64,000 nucleotides of DNA from Limimaricola sp027213785 (GTDB lineage Bacteria > Pseudomonadota > Alphaproteobacteria > Rhodobacterales > Rhodobacteraceae), in NCBI RefSeq assembly GCF_050847355.1, contig NZ_CP193761.1, positions 30,289 through 94,288 on the forward strand. The letters are read 5' to 3'. Every line of letters begins with the position of its first letter. The first letter of the stretch is position 1. Positions 47,570-57,151 of the stretch are shown in pieces. A program made the position numbers and the translations under genes. Below the pieces are notes generated by a model that did not search any database, was not told the DNA's origin, and was given only the letters and a program-made list of their open reading frames with translations.

Positions 47570-47799
47570 ATGCAATAAAAATCATTGCTGTAAATTTTTC
47601 TGTTAATTGCGCTCAGTTATGCTTATTATCAATTGCGCTGATCACCACCACTGCCTGGCGTTACGGTCGCTGATAAAAAGTTTGCTCCATGACTAAAATA
47701 ATTATCAAGGCTGAGCAATTCAAAGTCAGCTTTTACTGAGTGACATCTCCTCGGATAATTGCTAAGCGGATACTGCACTTAAAAACTGGGTTTAACAGC
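47570..47799. other. AT-rich spacer between kds and rml genes
   Basis: 230 bp, very AT-rich, with a direct repeat (ttaattgcgct at about 47605, tcaattgcgctga at about 47630). It likely carries the promoter of the rml operon. The composition boundary of the locus lies here. Confidence 0.5.
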
Positions 47800-48390
47800 T
47801 TGCAGATTGAACAGACTTCCCTTCCTGGCGTTCTCGTCCTAACTCCTACCCGTCATGGCGACGCGCGTGGGTTTTTCTCAGAGAGCTGGTCCCGCCATTG
47901 CTTGGCCAAGGCTGGCATCGACCTTGACTTCGTGCAGGACAACCACTCGCTCTCAGCACAAACCGGCACACTGCGTGGCTTGCACTTCCAGACCCCACCG
48001 CACGCCCAGACAAAGTTGGTGCGCTGCGGGCGGGGACGGCTTTATGATGTGGCGGTGGACATCCGACGTGGTTCACCAACTTATGGCCGCTGGGTGGGGG
48101 TGGAGTTGAGCTTCGAAAACGGTAAGCAGCTTTTGGTGCCTGCTGGCTTCGCACATGGTTTCGTCACACTCGAACCTAATACCGAGATCGTTTACAAATG
48201 CTCGGACTACTATGCGCCGGATTGCGACGCAGGTATAGCTTGGGACGATCGCGACCTCGAAATTGAGTGGCCGCTTTCTGGCATGCCAGTGCTTTCGGGA
48301 AAGGACGCCGCTGCGCTGCGATTGGCGGAAATTGAAAGTCCTTTCGCTTATGAGGGATCGTTTCCTTGGGAAAAAGAGAGGCAAGCATGA
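47800..48390 (+). CDS. rmlC: dTDP-4-dehydrorhamnose 3,5-epimerase
   Basis: About 196 residues. It epimerises dTDP-4-keto-6-deoxyglucose in L-rhamnose synthesis. The RmlC cupin shows GDARGFFSESW, TGTLRGLHFQ, and PAGFAHGFVTLEP with the catalytic His region. I prefer TTG 47800 because homologues begin IEQTSLPGV there; a GTG at 47740 would add 20 residues. The stop overlaps the rmlB start by 4 nt (ATGA). Confidence 0.94.
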   Translation: MQIEQTSLPGVLVLTPTRHGDARGFFSESWSRHCLAKAGIDLDFVQDNHSLSAQTGTLRGLHFQTPPHAQTKLVRCGRGRLYDVAVDIRRGSPTYGRWVGVELSFENGKQLLVPAGFAHGFVTLEPNTEIVYKCSDYYAPDCDAGIAWDDRDLEIEWPLSGMPVLSGKDAAALRLAEIESPFAYEGSFPWEKERQA

Positions 48391-49445
48391 AGCTTCTGAT
48401 TACAGGGGGCGCCGGCTTCATTGGCTCAGCCGTGGTGCGACTTGCGGTCGCGCGGGGGCACCAAGTTGTCAATCTCGATGCGCTAACCTATGCCGCCTGC
48501 CTCGACAACGTCGCGCCCGTGGCGGATAGTCCGCTTTACACCTTTGAGCAGGCCGATATTCGCGATCGGGCCTCGCTCAACCGGATCTTCACTGAACATG
48601 CCCCCGACGCGGTGATGCACCTCGCGGCCGAGAGCCATGTCGACCGCTCAATCGATGGGCCCGGCGACTTCGTTGAGACCAATATTACCGGCACCTACAA
48701 CATGCTAGAGGCGGCGCGCGTCTGGTGGGTGCAGGCGGGCCGACCTGATGGCTTCCGCTTCCACCACATCTCGACCGATGAGGTGTTCGGCTCGCTGCCC
48801 GCTAATCCGGAGGTGAAGTTCACCGAAGATACGCCCTATGACCCGCGTTCGCCTTACTCGGCATCGAAGGCTGCCTCAGATCATTTGGTGCGAGCTTGGC
48901 ACGAAACCTACGGGCTGCCGGTCGTGCTCACCAACTGCTCGAACAACTACGGCCCCTACCATTTCCCCGAAAAGCTGGTGCCGGTGGTTATCCTCAACGC
49001 ACTCGCAGGCAAGCCGCTGCCGATCTACGGCAAGGGCGAGAACATCCGCGACTGGCTCTATGTCGAGGATCACGCCGATGCGCTGCTCACCGTTCTGGAA
49101 AAGGGCGTTTTGGGTCGCAGCTACAATATTGGTGGCGAGAACGAGCGGACAAACCTCGAGCTGGTCCGCACGCTCTGTGCCATCCTCGACGAGATCCGGC
49201 CTAAGTCAGCGGGCCGCTATGCTGACCAGATCGCTTTCGTCGCCGATCGGCCCGGTCACGACGCGCGTTACGCGATCGACCCTAGCCGTATCCGCGAGGA
49301 GCTGGGCTGGCGGCCTTCGGTGACGGTCGAGGAAGGGCTCAAGCGCACAGTGCAGTGGTATCTCGACAACGAGGCTTGGTGGCGGCCGCTGCAAGCTCGC
49401 GACGGCGTGGGCCAGCGCCTCGGCACCGGTCGGGGGGCGGCGTGA
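48387..49445 (+). CDS. rmlB: dTDP-glucose 4,6-dehydratase
   Basis: About 352 residues. It dehydrates dTDP-glucose with bound NAD. Signature parts are KLLITGGAGFIGSAVVR, STDEVFGSLP, the YSASKAASDHLVRA catalytic Tyr-Lys pair and NCSNNYGPYHFPEKL. ATG 48387 overlaps rmlC by 4 nt. Its own stop overlaps the rmlD start by one base. Confidence 0.96.
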   Translation: MKLLITGGAGFIGSAVVRLAVARGHQVVNLDALTYAACLDNVAPVADSPLYTFEQADIRDRASLNRIFTEHAPDAVMHLAAESHVDRSIDGPGDFVETNITGTYNMLEAARVWWVQAGRPDGFRFHHISTDEVFGSLPANPEVKFTEDTPYDPRSPYSASKAASDHLVRAWHETYGLPVVLTNCSNNYGPYHFPEKLVPVVILNALAGKPLPIYGKGENIRDWLYVEDHADALLTVLEKGVLGRSYNIGGENERTNLELVRTLCAILDEIRPKSAGRYADQIAFVADRPGHDARYAIDPSRIREELGWRPSVTVEEGLKRTVQWYLDNEAWWRPLQARDGVGQRLGTGRGAA

Positions 49446-50314
49446 TGCGGCTTTTGGTTCTCGGCCACTCGGGCCAGGTCGCGCGTGAGCTGGCCCAGCT
49501 GTCGGGCGAGGGCTACGAGATCCGCTGCCTAGGCCGCGCCGAGGCCGACCTCTCGCAGCCCGACGCGGCGATGGGGGCAGTGCGCCGCGCGGTGGAGGCT
49601 TTCCGCCCCGATGCGCTGATCAACGCCGCCGCTTGGACCGCCGTGGACGCGGCCGAGACCGAGGAGGAGGCGGCGCAAACGCTCAACGCCGAAGCGCCCG
49701 CCGCGCTGGCCCGGCTGGCGGCTGAGACGGGGCTGCCCTTCGTACATATCTCGACCGACTACGTCTTCGACGGCGCTGGTGAGACGCCCTTTGCGACCGA
49801 TGCGGTCACGGCACCGCTCGGCGCCTATGGACGAACCAAGCTTTCGGGCGAGCAAGGCGTGGCAACGGCCGCGAACCCGGCCGGCTGGGCCGTGCTGCGT
49901 ACGTCATGGGTTTTCTCGGCGCATGGCGCTAATTTCGTGAGGACAATGCTGCGGCTCGGCGCAGAGCGCGACGCACTGCGCGTGGTAGCCGACCAGGTCG
50001 GCGGCCCGACCCCGGCCGACGCCATCGCACATGCTTGCGCAACCATCGCGGAGGTGCTTGCCGCTGATCCGGGAAAGAGCGGGACCTATCATTTCTCGGG
50101 CGCGCCGGACACCAGCTGGGCCGGTTTCGCGCGCGAGATCATGGCGCGGGCCGGAATCGATTGCCATATCGAGGAGATCCCCAGCGCCGATTATCCCACT
50201 CCCGCGCCGCGACCACTGAACTCCCGGCTCGACTGTCGCACGACTAAGGCTGCTTTCAACCTTGAGCGTCCGGACTGGCGCATTGGGCTCGACTGTGTCC
50301 TGGAACAGGTGTGA
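49445..50314 (+). CDS. rmlD: dTDP-4-dehydrorhamnose reductase
   Basis: About 289 residues. It reduces the final keto group to form dTDP-L-rhamnose. Signature parts are MRLLVLGHSGQVARELA, INAAAWTAVDAAE, HISTDYVFDGAGETP and YGRTKLSGEQGV with the catalytic Tyr-Lys. TGATG overlap with rmlB. It is followed 11 bp later by a sulfotransferase gene, an uncommon neighbour. Confidence 0.95.
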   Translation: MRLLVLGHSGQVARELAQLSGEGYEIRCLGRAEADLSQPDAAMGAVRRAVEAFRPDALINAAAWTAVDAAETEEEAAQTLNAEAPAALARLAAETGLPFVHISTDYVFDGAGETPFATDAVTAPLGAYGRTKLSGEQGVATAANPAGWAVLRTSWVFSAHGANFVRTMLRLGAERDALRVVADQVGGPTPADAIAHACATIAEVLAADPGKSGTYHFSGAPDTSWAGFAREIMARAGIDCHIEEIPSADYPTPAPRPLNSRLDCRTTKAAFNLERPDWRIGLDCVLEQV

Positions 50315-50325
50315 AAGGACTGAGG

Positions 50326-51162
50326 ATGGGCCGCCAGCTCCGCCACTCCGGGGCATCTGTGATGCCACTGACGGCCAATTCCGCCCATGGTTTCGCCGCG
50401 GCGCACGCGCTCGTGGCCTATGACAGCGGCAGCGTCTACAGCTTCATTCCTAAGAACGGCTGTTCGACCATGAGGTACAGTCTCGCTCTAGCGAACGGTT
50501 GCATTTCAGGGCCGGAACAATGGAGCTGGATCCACGCTAATAACCACACTTTTCAAGCTAGCCTGCGCGAGTTGGTAACAGCGCCCTTCAGCTTCGTGAT
50601 CCTTCGCTGTCCGCACCGCCGTCTCGCAAGCTGCTTTCTCGACAAGATCCTTAGTAGGACACAAGAGTTCTGGGCGTTGCACCGGTTGACGCGTGACAAA
50701 CTGGACCCGGATAAACTGAGCTTCCGTGATTTCGTTATGGCAATTTCTGACACATCGATGCTGCGGGCGAACATCCACTGGCGACCGCAGATCGATTTCC
50801 TCGTCTACGAGGAATATGACGCCTATTACGCGCTGGAAGGTTTCGCTCAAGCCATCCCCGAAATTGAGAACCGGGCCAAAATTTCCGTGCATGACGCGCG
50901 CGGGCTGACTAACCATGCCACGAGCCAAACATGGAAGCAGTCGCCAGACGCACCGCGCGATATCTGCGCCGACATGCCGCTACACGAACTCGCGGCATTA
51001 CGCCGTGAGGGACGGATACCCCGTAGTACCGATCTCTACGATGCCGTGCTGATTGAACATGTCGCCCGGCTCTATGCCGAGGACATCGTTCTCTACGACC
51101 AGAAATTCGGAAACGGCGACCGCCTGTTTCCCGCCTTTACCCAGCCAGGACGAACACTATGA
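50326..51162 (+). CDS. Sulfotransferase-family protein inside the rml operon
   Basis: About 278 residues. It shows the PAPS-binding signatures of carbohydrate sulfotransferases: FIPKNGCSTMRYSLA (5'-phosphosulfate loop, about 38-52) and FVILRCPHRRLASCF (3'-phosphate site, about 90-105). The start at 50326 follows aaggactgagg; its stop overlaps rmlA by 4 nt, so it is translated with rmlA. This suggests that rhamnose or a sugar in this polymer is sulfated; the acceptor is unknown. Confidence 0.82.
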   Translation: MGRQLRHSGASVMPLTANSAHGFAAAHALVAYDSGSVYSFIPKNGCSTMRYSLALANGCISGPEQWSWIHANNHTFQASLRELVTAPFSFVILRCPHRRLASCFLDKILSRTQEFWALHRLTRDKLDPDKLSFRDFVMAISDTSMLRANIHWRPQIDFLVYEEYDAYYALEGFAQAIPEIENRAKISVHDARGLTNHATSQTWKQSPDAPRDICADMPLHELAALRREGRIPRSTDLYDAVLIEHVARLYAEDIVLYDQKFGNGDRLFPAFTQPGRTL

Positions 51163-52028
51163 CACGACGCAAGGGCATCATTCTCGCCGGTGGGTCCGGC
51201 ACGCGGCTCTACCCGATCACCATGGGGGTCTCGAAGCAGCTCCTGCCGGTCTACGACAAGCCGATGATCTACTACCCGCTGTCGGTGCTGATGCTGACCG
51301 GCATCCGCGAGATCGCGGTGATCACCACCCGCGAGGACCAGATGCAGTTCCGGCGCCTGCTCGGTGACGGCAGCCAGTGGGGCATCTCGCTCACCTATAT
51401 CGAGCAGCCTAGCCCCGATGGTCTGGCGCAAGCCTATATCCTGGCCGAGGATTTCCTGGCCGGAGCCCCCTCCGCCATGGTGCTGGGCGACAACATCTTC
51501 TTCGGCCACGGTCTGCCCGAAGTGCTGGCGCAAGCGGATGCCCGCACCGAGGGCGGCACCGTGTTCGGTTACCACGTGGCCGATCCCGAACGCTATGGCG
51601 TGGTCGATTTCGATGAGCGCGGGCGGGCCCGTTCGATCATCGAAAAGCCTGAGGTGCCCCCCTCCAACTATGCCGTAACCGGCCTGTATTTCCTCGACTG
51701 CTCCGCCTCGGAGCGAGCCCGTTCCGTGCAGCCTTCGGCGCGTGGCGAATTGGAGATCACGACCCTACTCGAAAGTTATCTCAACGAGGGCAAGCTTTCG
51801 GTCGAGCGTATGGGTCGCGGCTATGCTTGGCTCGACACCGGCACGCATGGATCGCTACTCGACGCGGGCAACTTCGTCCGCACGCTCGAGAAGCGGCAGG
51901 GGCTGCAAACTGGCAGCCCAGATGAGATCGCCTTTAGTTCCGGCTGGATCGACTCGGCGGCCCTGCGGGATCGTGCAAAGCTCTTTCAAAAGAACGATTA
52001 CGGGCGTTTTCTGTCGGATATCGGCTGA
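51159..52028 (+). CDS. rmlA: Glucose-1-phosphate thymidylyltransferase
   Basis: 289 residues. It makes dTDP-glucose from dTTP and glucose-1-phosphate, the first step to dTDP-rhamnose. Signature parts are KGIILAGGSGTRLYPIT, SKQLLPVYDKPMIYYPL, and the metal-binding LGDNIFFGHGL. Full length with ATGA overlap upstream. The last gene of the rml operon. Confidence 0.96.
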   Translation: MTRRKGIILAGGSGTRLYPITMGVSKQLLPVYDKPMIYYPLSVLMLTGIREIAVITTREDQMQFRRLLGDGSQWGISLTYIEQPSPDGLAQAYILAEDFLAGAPSAMVLGDNIFFGHGLPEVLAQADARTEGGTVFGYHVADPERYGVVDFDERGRARSIIEKPEVPPSNYAVTGLYFLDCSASERARSVQPSARGELEITTLLESYLNEGKLSVERMGRGYAWLDTGTHGSLLDAGNFVRTLEKRQGLQTGSPDEIAFSSGWIDSAALRDRAKLFQKNDYGRFLSDIG

Positions 52029-52105
52029 TCGCCCCCTGCCCGGACTGACAGCGTCCGGGCAGGGATGGCCTTGCATTCAAGGCAGCCCATGGATCAGAAC
52101 ATGCT

Positions 52106-53101
52106 ATGCCTGTTTTTGCACCCCTCGCGGCGTCCAGCCATATCCTCGCCGGGAAACTGAGGAGGCTCGGCCGACCGCCGCGGGTGGCGGTGCTGGTGCT
52201 GTGCTACGACTCTCTGGACGATACGCGGCAGTTGGTGTCGACGCTCAGGGCATCGACGTCTCGCGACGTCGACATCTACGTGGTGGACAACGACAGCCCC
52301 GGCCTGGGCGTGGCGGAGCTGTCGACTGCCCTGCCGGACGTGACCGTGCTGCGTGCGAAGGAGAATCTCGGCTATGCCGCCGGCAACAACATCGGCCTTT
52401 CACGGATCGCCGCGCAAGGCCATGAGTTCGTCTGGATACTGAATCCCGACATGGAGGCCGACGCCGCGGCGCTCGACCGGCTTCTGTCCGCGGCGGAGCA
52501 GTTTCCCCATATCGACGTGTTCGGCCCCGTCATCTTCCGGGGCACCAACCGCGACCGGATCGCCACGGCGGGCTCCTTCGTATCGCTTCAAGACGGCTTT
52601 GCTACAGGACACCTCCTCGCAGGTAGGACAGCCTCCGACCTACCTACCGCGCCCTATGAGGTCGATTGTCTCACCGGCGCCGCTCTGTTCATCCGATGCT
52701 CAGCGCTGCCCCGGCTGGGGCCAATTCCCGAGCACTACTTTCTCTATTTCGAAGAAACTCACTGGCTGATCGCAGGTCGCCGAAAGGGGGTACGCTGCAT
52801 GGTGCTGCCCGACCTGCACCTCGTTCATCACAAGGCCTCCGGTGCGGGCGGCATCCCGGCCCGTCATTTCCTCTACTACTATGTGCGAAACTTCCTGCTT
52901 TTTGCAAATTGGATGGGCGTGCAGAACCCCTATCCGAGTCTATCACGCCTTAGACACGGCTTCGTGGCCGATGCCTTAAATAAGGTGGCAGAGAGAGCGC
53001 CGCTGGAACTTCCTCTTTACGAGTATATCGCCGAGCAGGCCCTTCAGGATGGGTTAGCAGGACGGGAGGGAAAGGTCGCACTTCCCGGCTTGTCCCTGTA
53101 A
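52106..53101 (+). CDS. GT2 glycosyltransferase (rhamnosyltransferase-like)
   Basis: 331 residues. The GT-A fold shows VAVLVLCYDSLDD, DIYVVDNDSPG, RAKENLGYAAGNN, WILNPDMEAD (the DxD-type metal site) and VDCLTGAALFIR. Placed just behind the rml operon, it may use dTDP-rhamnose; this is inferred from position. The C-terminal 60 residues are a helical tail. Confidence 0.88.
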   Translation: MPVFAPLAASSHILAGKLRRLGRPPRVAVLVLCYDSLDDTRQLVSTLRASTSRDVDIYVVDNDSPGLGVAELSTALPDVTVLRAKENLGYAAGNNIGLSRIAAQGHEFVWILNPDMEADAAALDRLLSAAEQFPHIDVFGPVIFRGTNRDRIATAGSFVSLQDGFATGHLLAGRTASDLPTAPYEVDCLTGAALFIRCSALPRLGPIPEHYFLYFEETHWLIAGRRKGVRCMVLPDLHLVHHKASGAGGIPARHFLYYYVRNFLLFANWMGVQNPYPSLSRLRHGFVADALNKVAERAPLELPLYEYIAEQALQDGLAGREGKVALPGLSL

Positions 53102-53144
53102 CCCTCCCGACATACCGCCTGCCAAGAGCACGAAAGATACCGAC

Positions 53145-53996
53145 ATGCAGATCGACCGCTTCGAAGTCACGAGTTCTGAAACGGAGCGCTTCGTCGCAGA
53201 AGGCCACTACGCGGTCCGTTTCGAGAATTTCGTACTCGATCTCTACTTCGTCCCTTCACAGGAACGGCGCGCCCTCATCTTCAGCCCCGGCTACCTCGAT
53301 CGCAAGACCTTCCCGATCCCCTACTTCCAGAGGACAAGTTGGCTTTCCCAATTGGGAGGGATCGGCATCAGCCTGACCGACCCGACGCTCAAATTGGGAG
53401 AGGACTTTGGCGTCGGCTGGTTCACGGGCACGCGACAGTGTCATTACCTTCTCGAAATAGCCGAGTTCCTGGCACGGCTCCTGACGAAACTGGGTGTTCC
53501 GGCCGAGCGCACGCTCTTCTTCGGCTCGAGCGCGGGCGGCTTCGCCTCGATCGGCTTCGCCGGACATCTTCCCGGCAGTTTGGCCTTCGCCGTAAATCCC
53601 CAGACCAACCTGCTGCGCTTTCATGCCTTGAGCGAGATCGCGAACCTCACGCGCCATGGGTTCGGAGGAATGAGCGTCATGGGCCTCGAATCTCATTTCA
53701 AGAGCCGGTTCCACTTGGCGACCCTGCTCCGTCAGGCTGGCCACGTGCCGCATTCGCTCATCTGGCAAAACATCCATGACGGCTATCACTACGATCGCCA
53801 CGTGGTGCCGTTTCTTTCAGAATTGACGGACCTGCACCCCGCCCGGATCCGGTTGGAGATCGGCGCGGACGAAGCTCTGGGCCACAATCCGCCCGGCTTG
53901 CCGTTTCTGAGACCCTATTTCGACGAGGTTCTGAGCTGGATGCCACCGGCTCCGGTCGCTGCGGACGCGTTTGCCTTGAAGGAGGCCAGCCGGTAA
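53145..53996 (+). CDS. Alpha/beta-hydrolase-fold protein
   Basis: 283 residues. The nucleophile elbow TLFFGSSAGGFASI (about 125-138) and the later QNIHDGYHYDRHVVPF, which may supply the catalytic His, fit an alpha/beta hydrolase; other parts (NPQTNLLRFH) are unfamiliar. It lies between glycosyltransferase genes and could deacylate or transfer acyl groups on the polymer. Substrate unknown. Confidence 0.72.
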   Translation: MQIDRFEVTSSETERFVAEGHYAVRFENFVLDLYFVPSQERRALIFSPGYLDRKTFPIPYFQRTSWLSQLGGIGISLTDPTLKLGEDFGVGWFTGTRQCHYLLEIAEFLARLLTKLGVPAERTLFFGSSAGGFASIGFAGHLPGSLAFAVNPQTNLLRFHALSEIANLTRHGFGGMSVMGLESHFKSRFHLATLLRQAGHVPHSLIWQNIHDGYHYDRHVVPFLSELTDLHPARIRLEIGADEALGHNPPGLPFLRPYFDEVLSWMPPAPVAADAFALKEASR

Positions 53997-54028
53997 TAGG
54001 CAACAAAACGGCATCCAGAGGCGGCATC

Positions 54029-57000
54029 ATGAAGGAACCGGGCAGGGACTATGAGAACGAGGCCGTCTCTCTCGGGCTCTTCGATGCACAATGGTATCAG
54101 GCGACCTACCCCGACGTCTCGAAGGTCGGCCTCCCGCCCTTCGAGCACTTCCTGAGGCTCGGCACGCTCCTGCGCCGTGATCCCTCCGAGAGCTTCAGTA
54201 CCGCATATTATCTGGAGCAGCGGCCTGAACTCATCGAGACCGGCATGAACCCGCTGATTGACTACCTCGAGCACGGCCGGGAAGAAGGTCATCAGCCCCA
54301 CCCCGATGTTGGGCAGATCGCTTTGGTCGTGCATGCCTTCCACCTTGATGTTGTCGACGAGATCGTCTCCTATGTCGGGAATTTTCCCGAAGATGCCGAC
54401 CGTTTCGTCACCTATCCCGAGACGTTCTCCGCCGATGCCGTCCGGTTCCTCGAGAAAAGCTTTCCGGGCGCGATCCTGATGTCTATCCCGAATGCTGGGC
54501 AGGATCTCGGCGCGCTCATCGCGCTGGCGCGACAGCACGACCTCACCCGCTATGCCGCGATTTGCAAGATCCATACGAAGAAGGGCATGAAGGAGCCGGA
54601 GCGTTGGCGCCATGCGCTGCTACGCGGCACGCTCGGGGGCCGTAACCAAGTGGCGCAGACCATCAAAGCCTTCCGGCGTGACCCCAATCTCATGCTGTCG
54701 GGACCGCGGCAGCTCTACCTGCACGGTCCAACCTACATTTGGAAGAACGCGGCCACGCTGCGCGAGACCTTCGGCGATGTGCTCGGCGGCTTCGATGTTG
54801 AGCGGGAGGACTGGGGCTTTATTGGCGGCACCTGCTTCTGGATGTCCTCCAAGGTGCTCGCTCGGGTGCTCGAGGCGACCCGCGGGATCGAGTTCTCCAC
54901 CTCCGCCTATACGGATGACGGCACCATTGCCCATGCGCTGGAGCGCCTGTTTGGCCTGATGCCGACCCTGCTCGGCGGCAAGGTCCGTCTCATCGATGTC
55001 GAAGCGCCGGACCAGAGCACAACGTTCGGACCAGGATTTCCTGAGAGCGGATTGCGTGAGAAACGAATGCTATCCGACCTGCTGTGCGATCTCGACCTGC
55101 CCGAGAAGCTCTTTGATCCAAAGCCCGTTCGCGGCGGATTAGAGCTGCGGCCCAACCGGCGCTCGATCAATGGCTGGCTCGCCCGCCCAGGAGATCCTGC
55201 ACCGCGGGTCGGTCTACTGCGCACGGAAGATATCGAGATCGAGGTCGAGGCGATCGGATTTCGATCCGACATCAGGGATAACGGCGTTAACCAAGGCTGG
55301 CATGCCTTCTCGGTGTCGGTGCCCGGCAAGCTGATGGATGGCAAGCCGCACGAAGTTGCGCTCATCGACAAGGAGACCGGGCGGGAGGTCTTCAGGCGCA
55401 GTTGTTCGTGGACGCCACCCAAGCGTGACTACGCGACCTTCCAAGAGTTCCTAAAGCACTCGATGACCGACCCGGTGATCGAAGCGCCCTTTATGGAGGA
55501 GGACAAGAGGGCCTTCGCTGTAATGGAAGGCATTGCCGAGCGGCTGTCGCGCCGCGCGATGGCGCTGCAAGAGCCACCCTTTATCTCGGTAGTCATGCCA
55601 ATGTACGACCGGGCGGATCTGGTCGAAGCGGCGATCGCCTCAGTGCTGGCGCAAAGCTACGGCAATTTCGAGCTGATCGTGGTGGATGATGGCAGCGAGG
55701 ACGGCAGCGCCAAGGTGGTGCGTGGGATCTCCGATCCCCGGATCAAGCTGATTGAGCTCGACCGGAACCGGGGCGTCACTGTTGCGCGCAATACGGCGCT
55801 CAAGGAGGCTCGGGGCGAGATCATCGCCTATCTCGACACTGACAATGCCTGGGATCCCCGCTATCTCGCCGCCACCGTTGGCGCCTTCGAGGAGTTGCCC
55901 GATGCGGATGCGATCTATTCCGGCGTAATGCTGTTTCGCGGTGGCTCGACCGAGCCGCTCGCGGTGCGCTACGGGCATTTCAACAAGGCGCTGCTCGAAA
56001 ACCATAACTATGTCGACAACAACGTCTTCGCACACCGGAAAGCCTTTCTTGAACGCCTCGGCGGCTTCGATGAGAGCCTGCGGCGCTTCGTCGACTATGA
56101 TCTGGTGCTTCGCGCTACCGATCTGGGGCGGGTCTATTCAGTGCCAGTTCTGCTGTGCCATTACCACTTTGACCGGGCGCAGAACGCGATCACTGCAAAT
56201 GCGAGCTTCGCGGGAGACCTGCAACAGGTCCGCAGTCGCCAGCTCGAACGGCGGCGGCTGGAACTGGAGACGGCCGATAAGGCCGAGCTGACCCGGCCGG
56301 TCACGGTTGTAATTCCCAACTGGCAGTCGCTCGATGATATCCGTGATTGCCTCGAGGCGCTTCAGGCGCGCGACTGGAAGGAGAAGCTCGAGGTGATCGT
56401 GGTCGACAACGACTCCGCGCCACCGGTCGTCGACTACCTGCAATCCGAGGCCGATGCCGGGCGGATCCGCTTCCTGCCGCTGGGGCGCAACTACGGCTTT
56501 ACCCACGCCGTCAACATGGGCATCGCGCAGGCCCGGCCCGACGCCGACATCGTGCTGCTCAACAACGATGCAATTGCCCAGCCCGGCGCCTTGCAGGCGC
56601 TGCAGCGCGCCTGTCTCGACACCCCCAGCGCTGGCATCACCGCGCCGCGCCAGATCCTGCCGCCGGGCACCAAGACGCTGCGTACCCATGTGCCCTTCGC
56701 GCGCGAAGGCTATGAGTGCGATGTCAACATCTCGGCGCATCACCGCAACGTGGCGGAGGTTCCGCTCTACCATGACGGCGGCGCGCTCGAACTGACCTAT
56801 GCCGCCTTCTTCGCGGTCTATATCCGCCGCGAGGTGATCGAGGCGATCGGGCCGCTCGACGCCGAGTTCGGCCGGCACTACCGCTCGGATAGGGTCTATT
56901 GCGACATGATGCGCAATCTCACCGATTACCGGATGTTCTACACGCCGAAGTCGCATTTCATTCACAAGCTGCAGAAGGCCACCGACCACCTGCGCGACAT

Positions 57001-57106
57001 CGGCGACCGCGATGCCAGCTTCGACATGATGTTCCGCCGCAACCAGTGGGACGCGGAAACCGCGGACGAGTTGGGCTATCGCCGGGCGGCATGGGACATC
57101 TTCTGA
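54029..57106 (+). CDS. RgpF-type rhamnan synthesis domain fused to two GT2 domains
   Basis: 1025 residues with several domains: an N-terminal YQATYPDV-type segment (1-80), a rhamnan-synthesis-F (RgpF) domain (about 90-345: ICKIHTKKGMKEPERWRHAL, YIWKNAATLRETFG), a GWLARP accessory domain (about 365-470), a GT2 domain (about 515-740: ISVVMPMYDRADLVEAAI, VVDDGSEDGS, YLDTDN) and a second GT2 domain (about 755-1000: VTVVIPNWQSLDDIRD, VVDNDSAPP, VLLNNDA). It likely adds several sugars in a row, rhamnose among them. The fusion makes it a candidate assembly enzyme of the repeat unit. Confidence 0.85.
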   Translation: MKEPGRDYENEAVSLGLFDAQWYQATYPDVSKVGLPPFEHFLRLGTLLRRDPSESFSTAYYLEQRPELIETGMNPLIDYLEHGREEGHQPHPDVGQIALVVHAFHLDVVDEIVSYVGNFPEDADRFVTYPETFSADAVRFLEKSFPGAILMSIPNAGQDLGALIALARQHDLTRYAAICKIHTKKGMKEPERWRHALLRGTLGGRNQVAQTIKAFRRDPNLMLSGPRQLYLHGPTYIWKNAATLRETFGDVLGGFDVEREDWGFIGGTCFWMSSKVLARVLEATRGIEFSTSAYTDDGTIAHALERLFGLMPTLLGGKVRLIDVEAPDQSTTFGPGFPESGLREKRMLSDLLCDLDLPEKLFDPKPVRGGLELRPNRRSINGWLARPGDPAPRVGLLRTEDIEIEVEAIGFRSDIRDNGVNQGWHAFSVSVPGKLMDGKPHEVALIDKETGREVFRRSCSWTPPKRDYATFQEFLKHSMTDPVIEAPFMEEDKRAFAVMEGIAERLSRRAMALQEPPFISVVMPMYDRADLVEAAIASVLAQSYGNFELIVVDDGSEDGSAKVVRGISDPRIKLIELDRNRGVTVARNTALKEARGEIIAYLDTDNAWDPRYLAATVGAFEELPDADAIYSGVMLFRGGSTEPLAVRYGHFNKALLENHNYVDNNVFAHRKAFLERLGGFDESLRRFVDYDLVLRATDLGRVYSVPVLLCHYHFDRAQNAITANASFAGDLQQVRSRQLERRRLELETADKAELTRPVTVVIPNWQSLDDIRDCLEALQARDWKEKLEVIVVDNDSAPPVVDYLQSEADAGRIRFLPLGRNYGFTHAVNMGIAQARPDADIVLLNNDAIAQPGALQALQRACLDTPSAGITAPRQILPPGTKTLRTHVPFAREGYECDVNISAHHRNVAEVPLYHDGGALELTYAAFFAVYIRREVIEAIGPLDAEFGRHYRSDRVYCDMMRNLTDYRMFYTPKSHFIHKLQKATDHLRDIGDRDASFDMMFRRNQWDAETADELGYRRAAWDIF

Positions 57107-57151
57107 TGCCGCGCCCCCGCGATCCCGCCCACGGCCACCGGAAGCCGGTCG

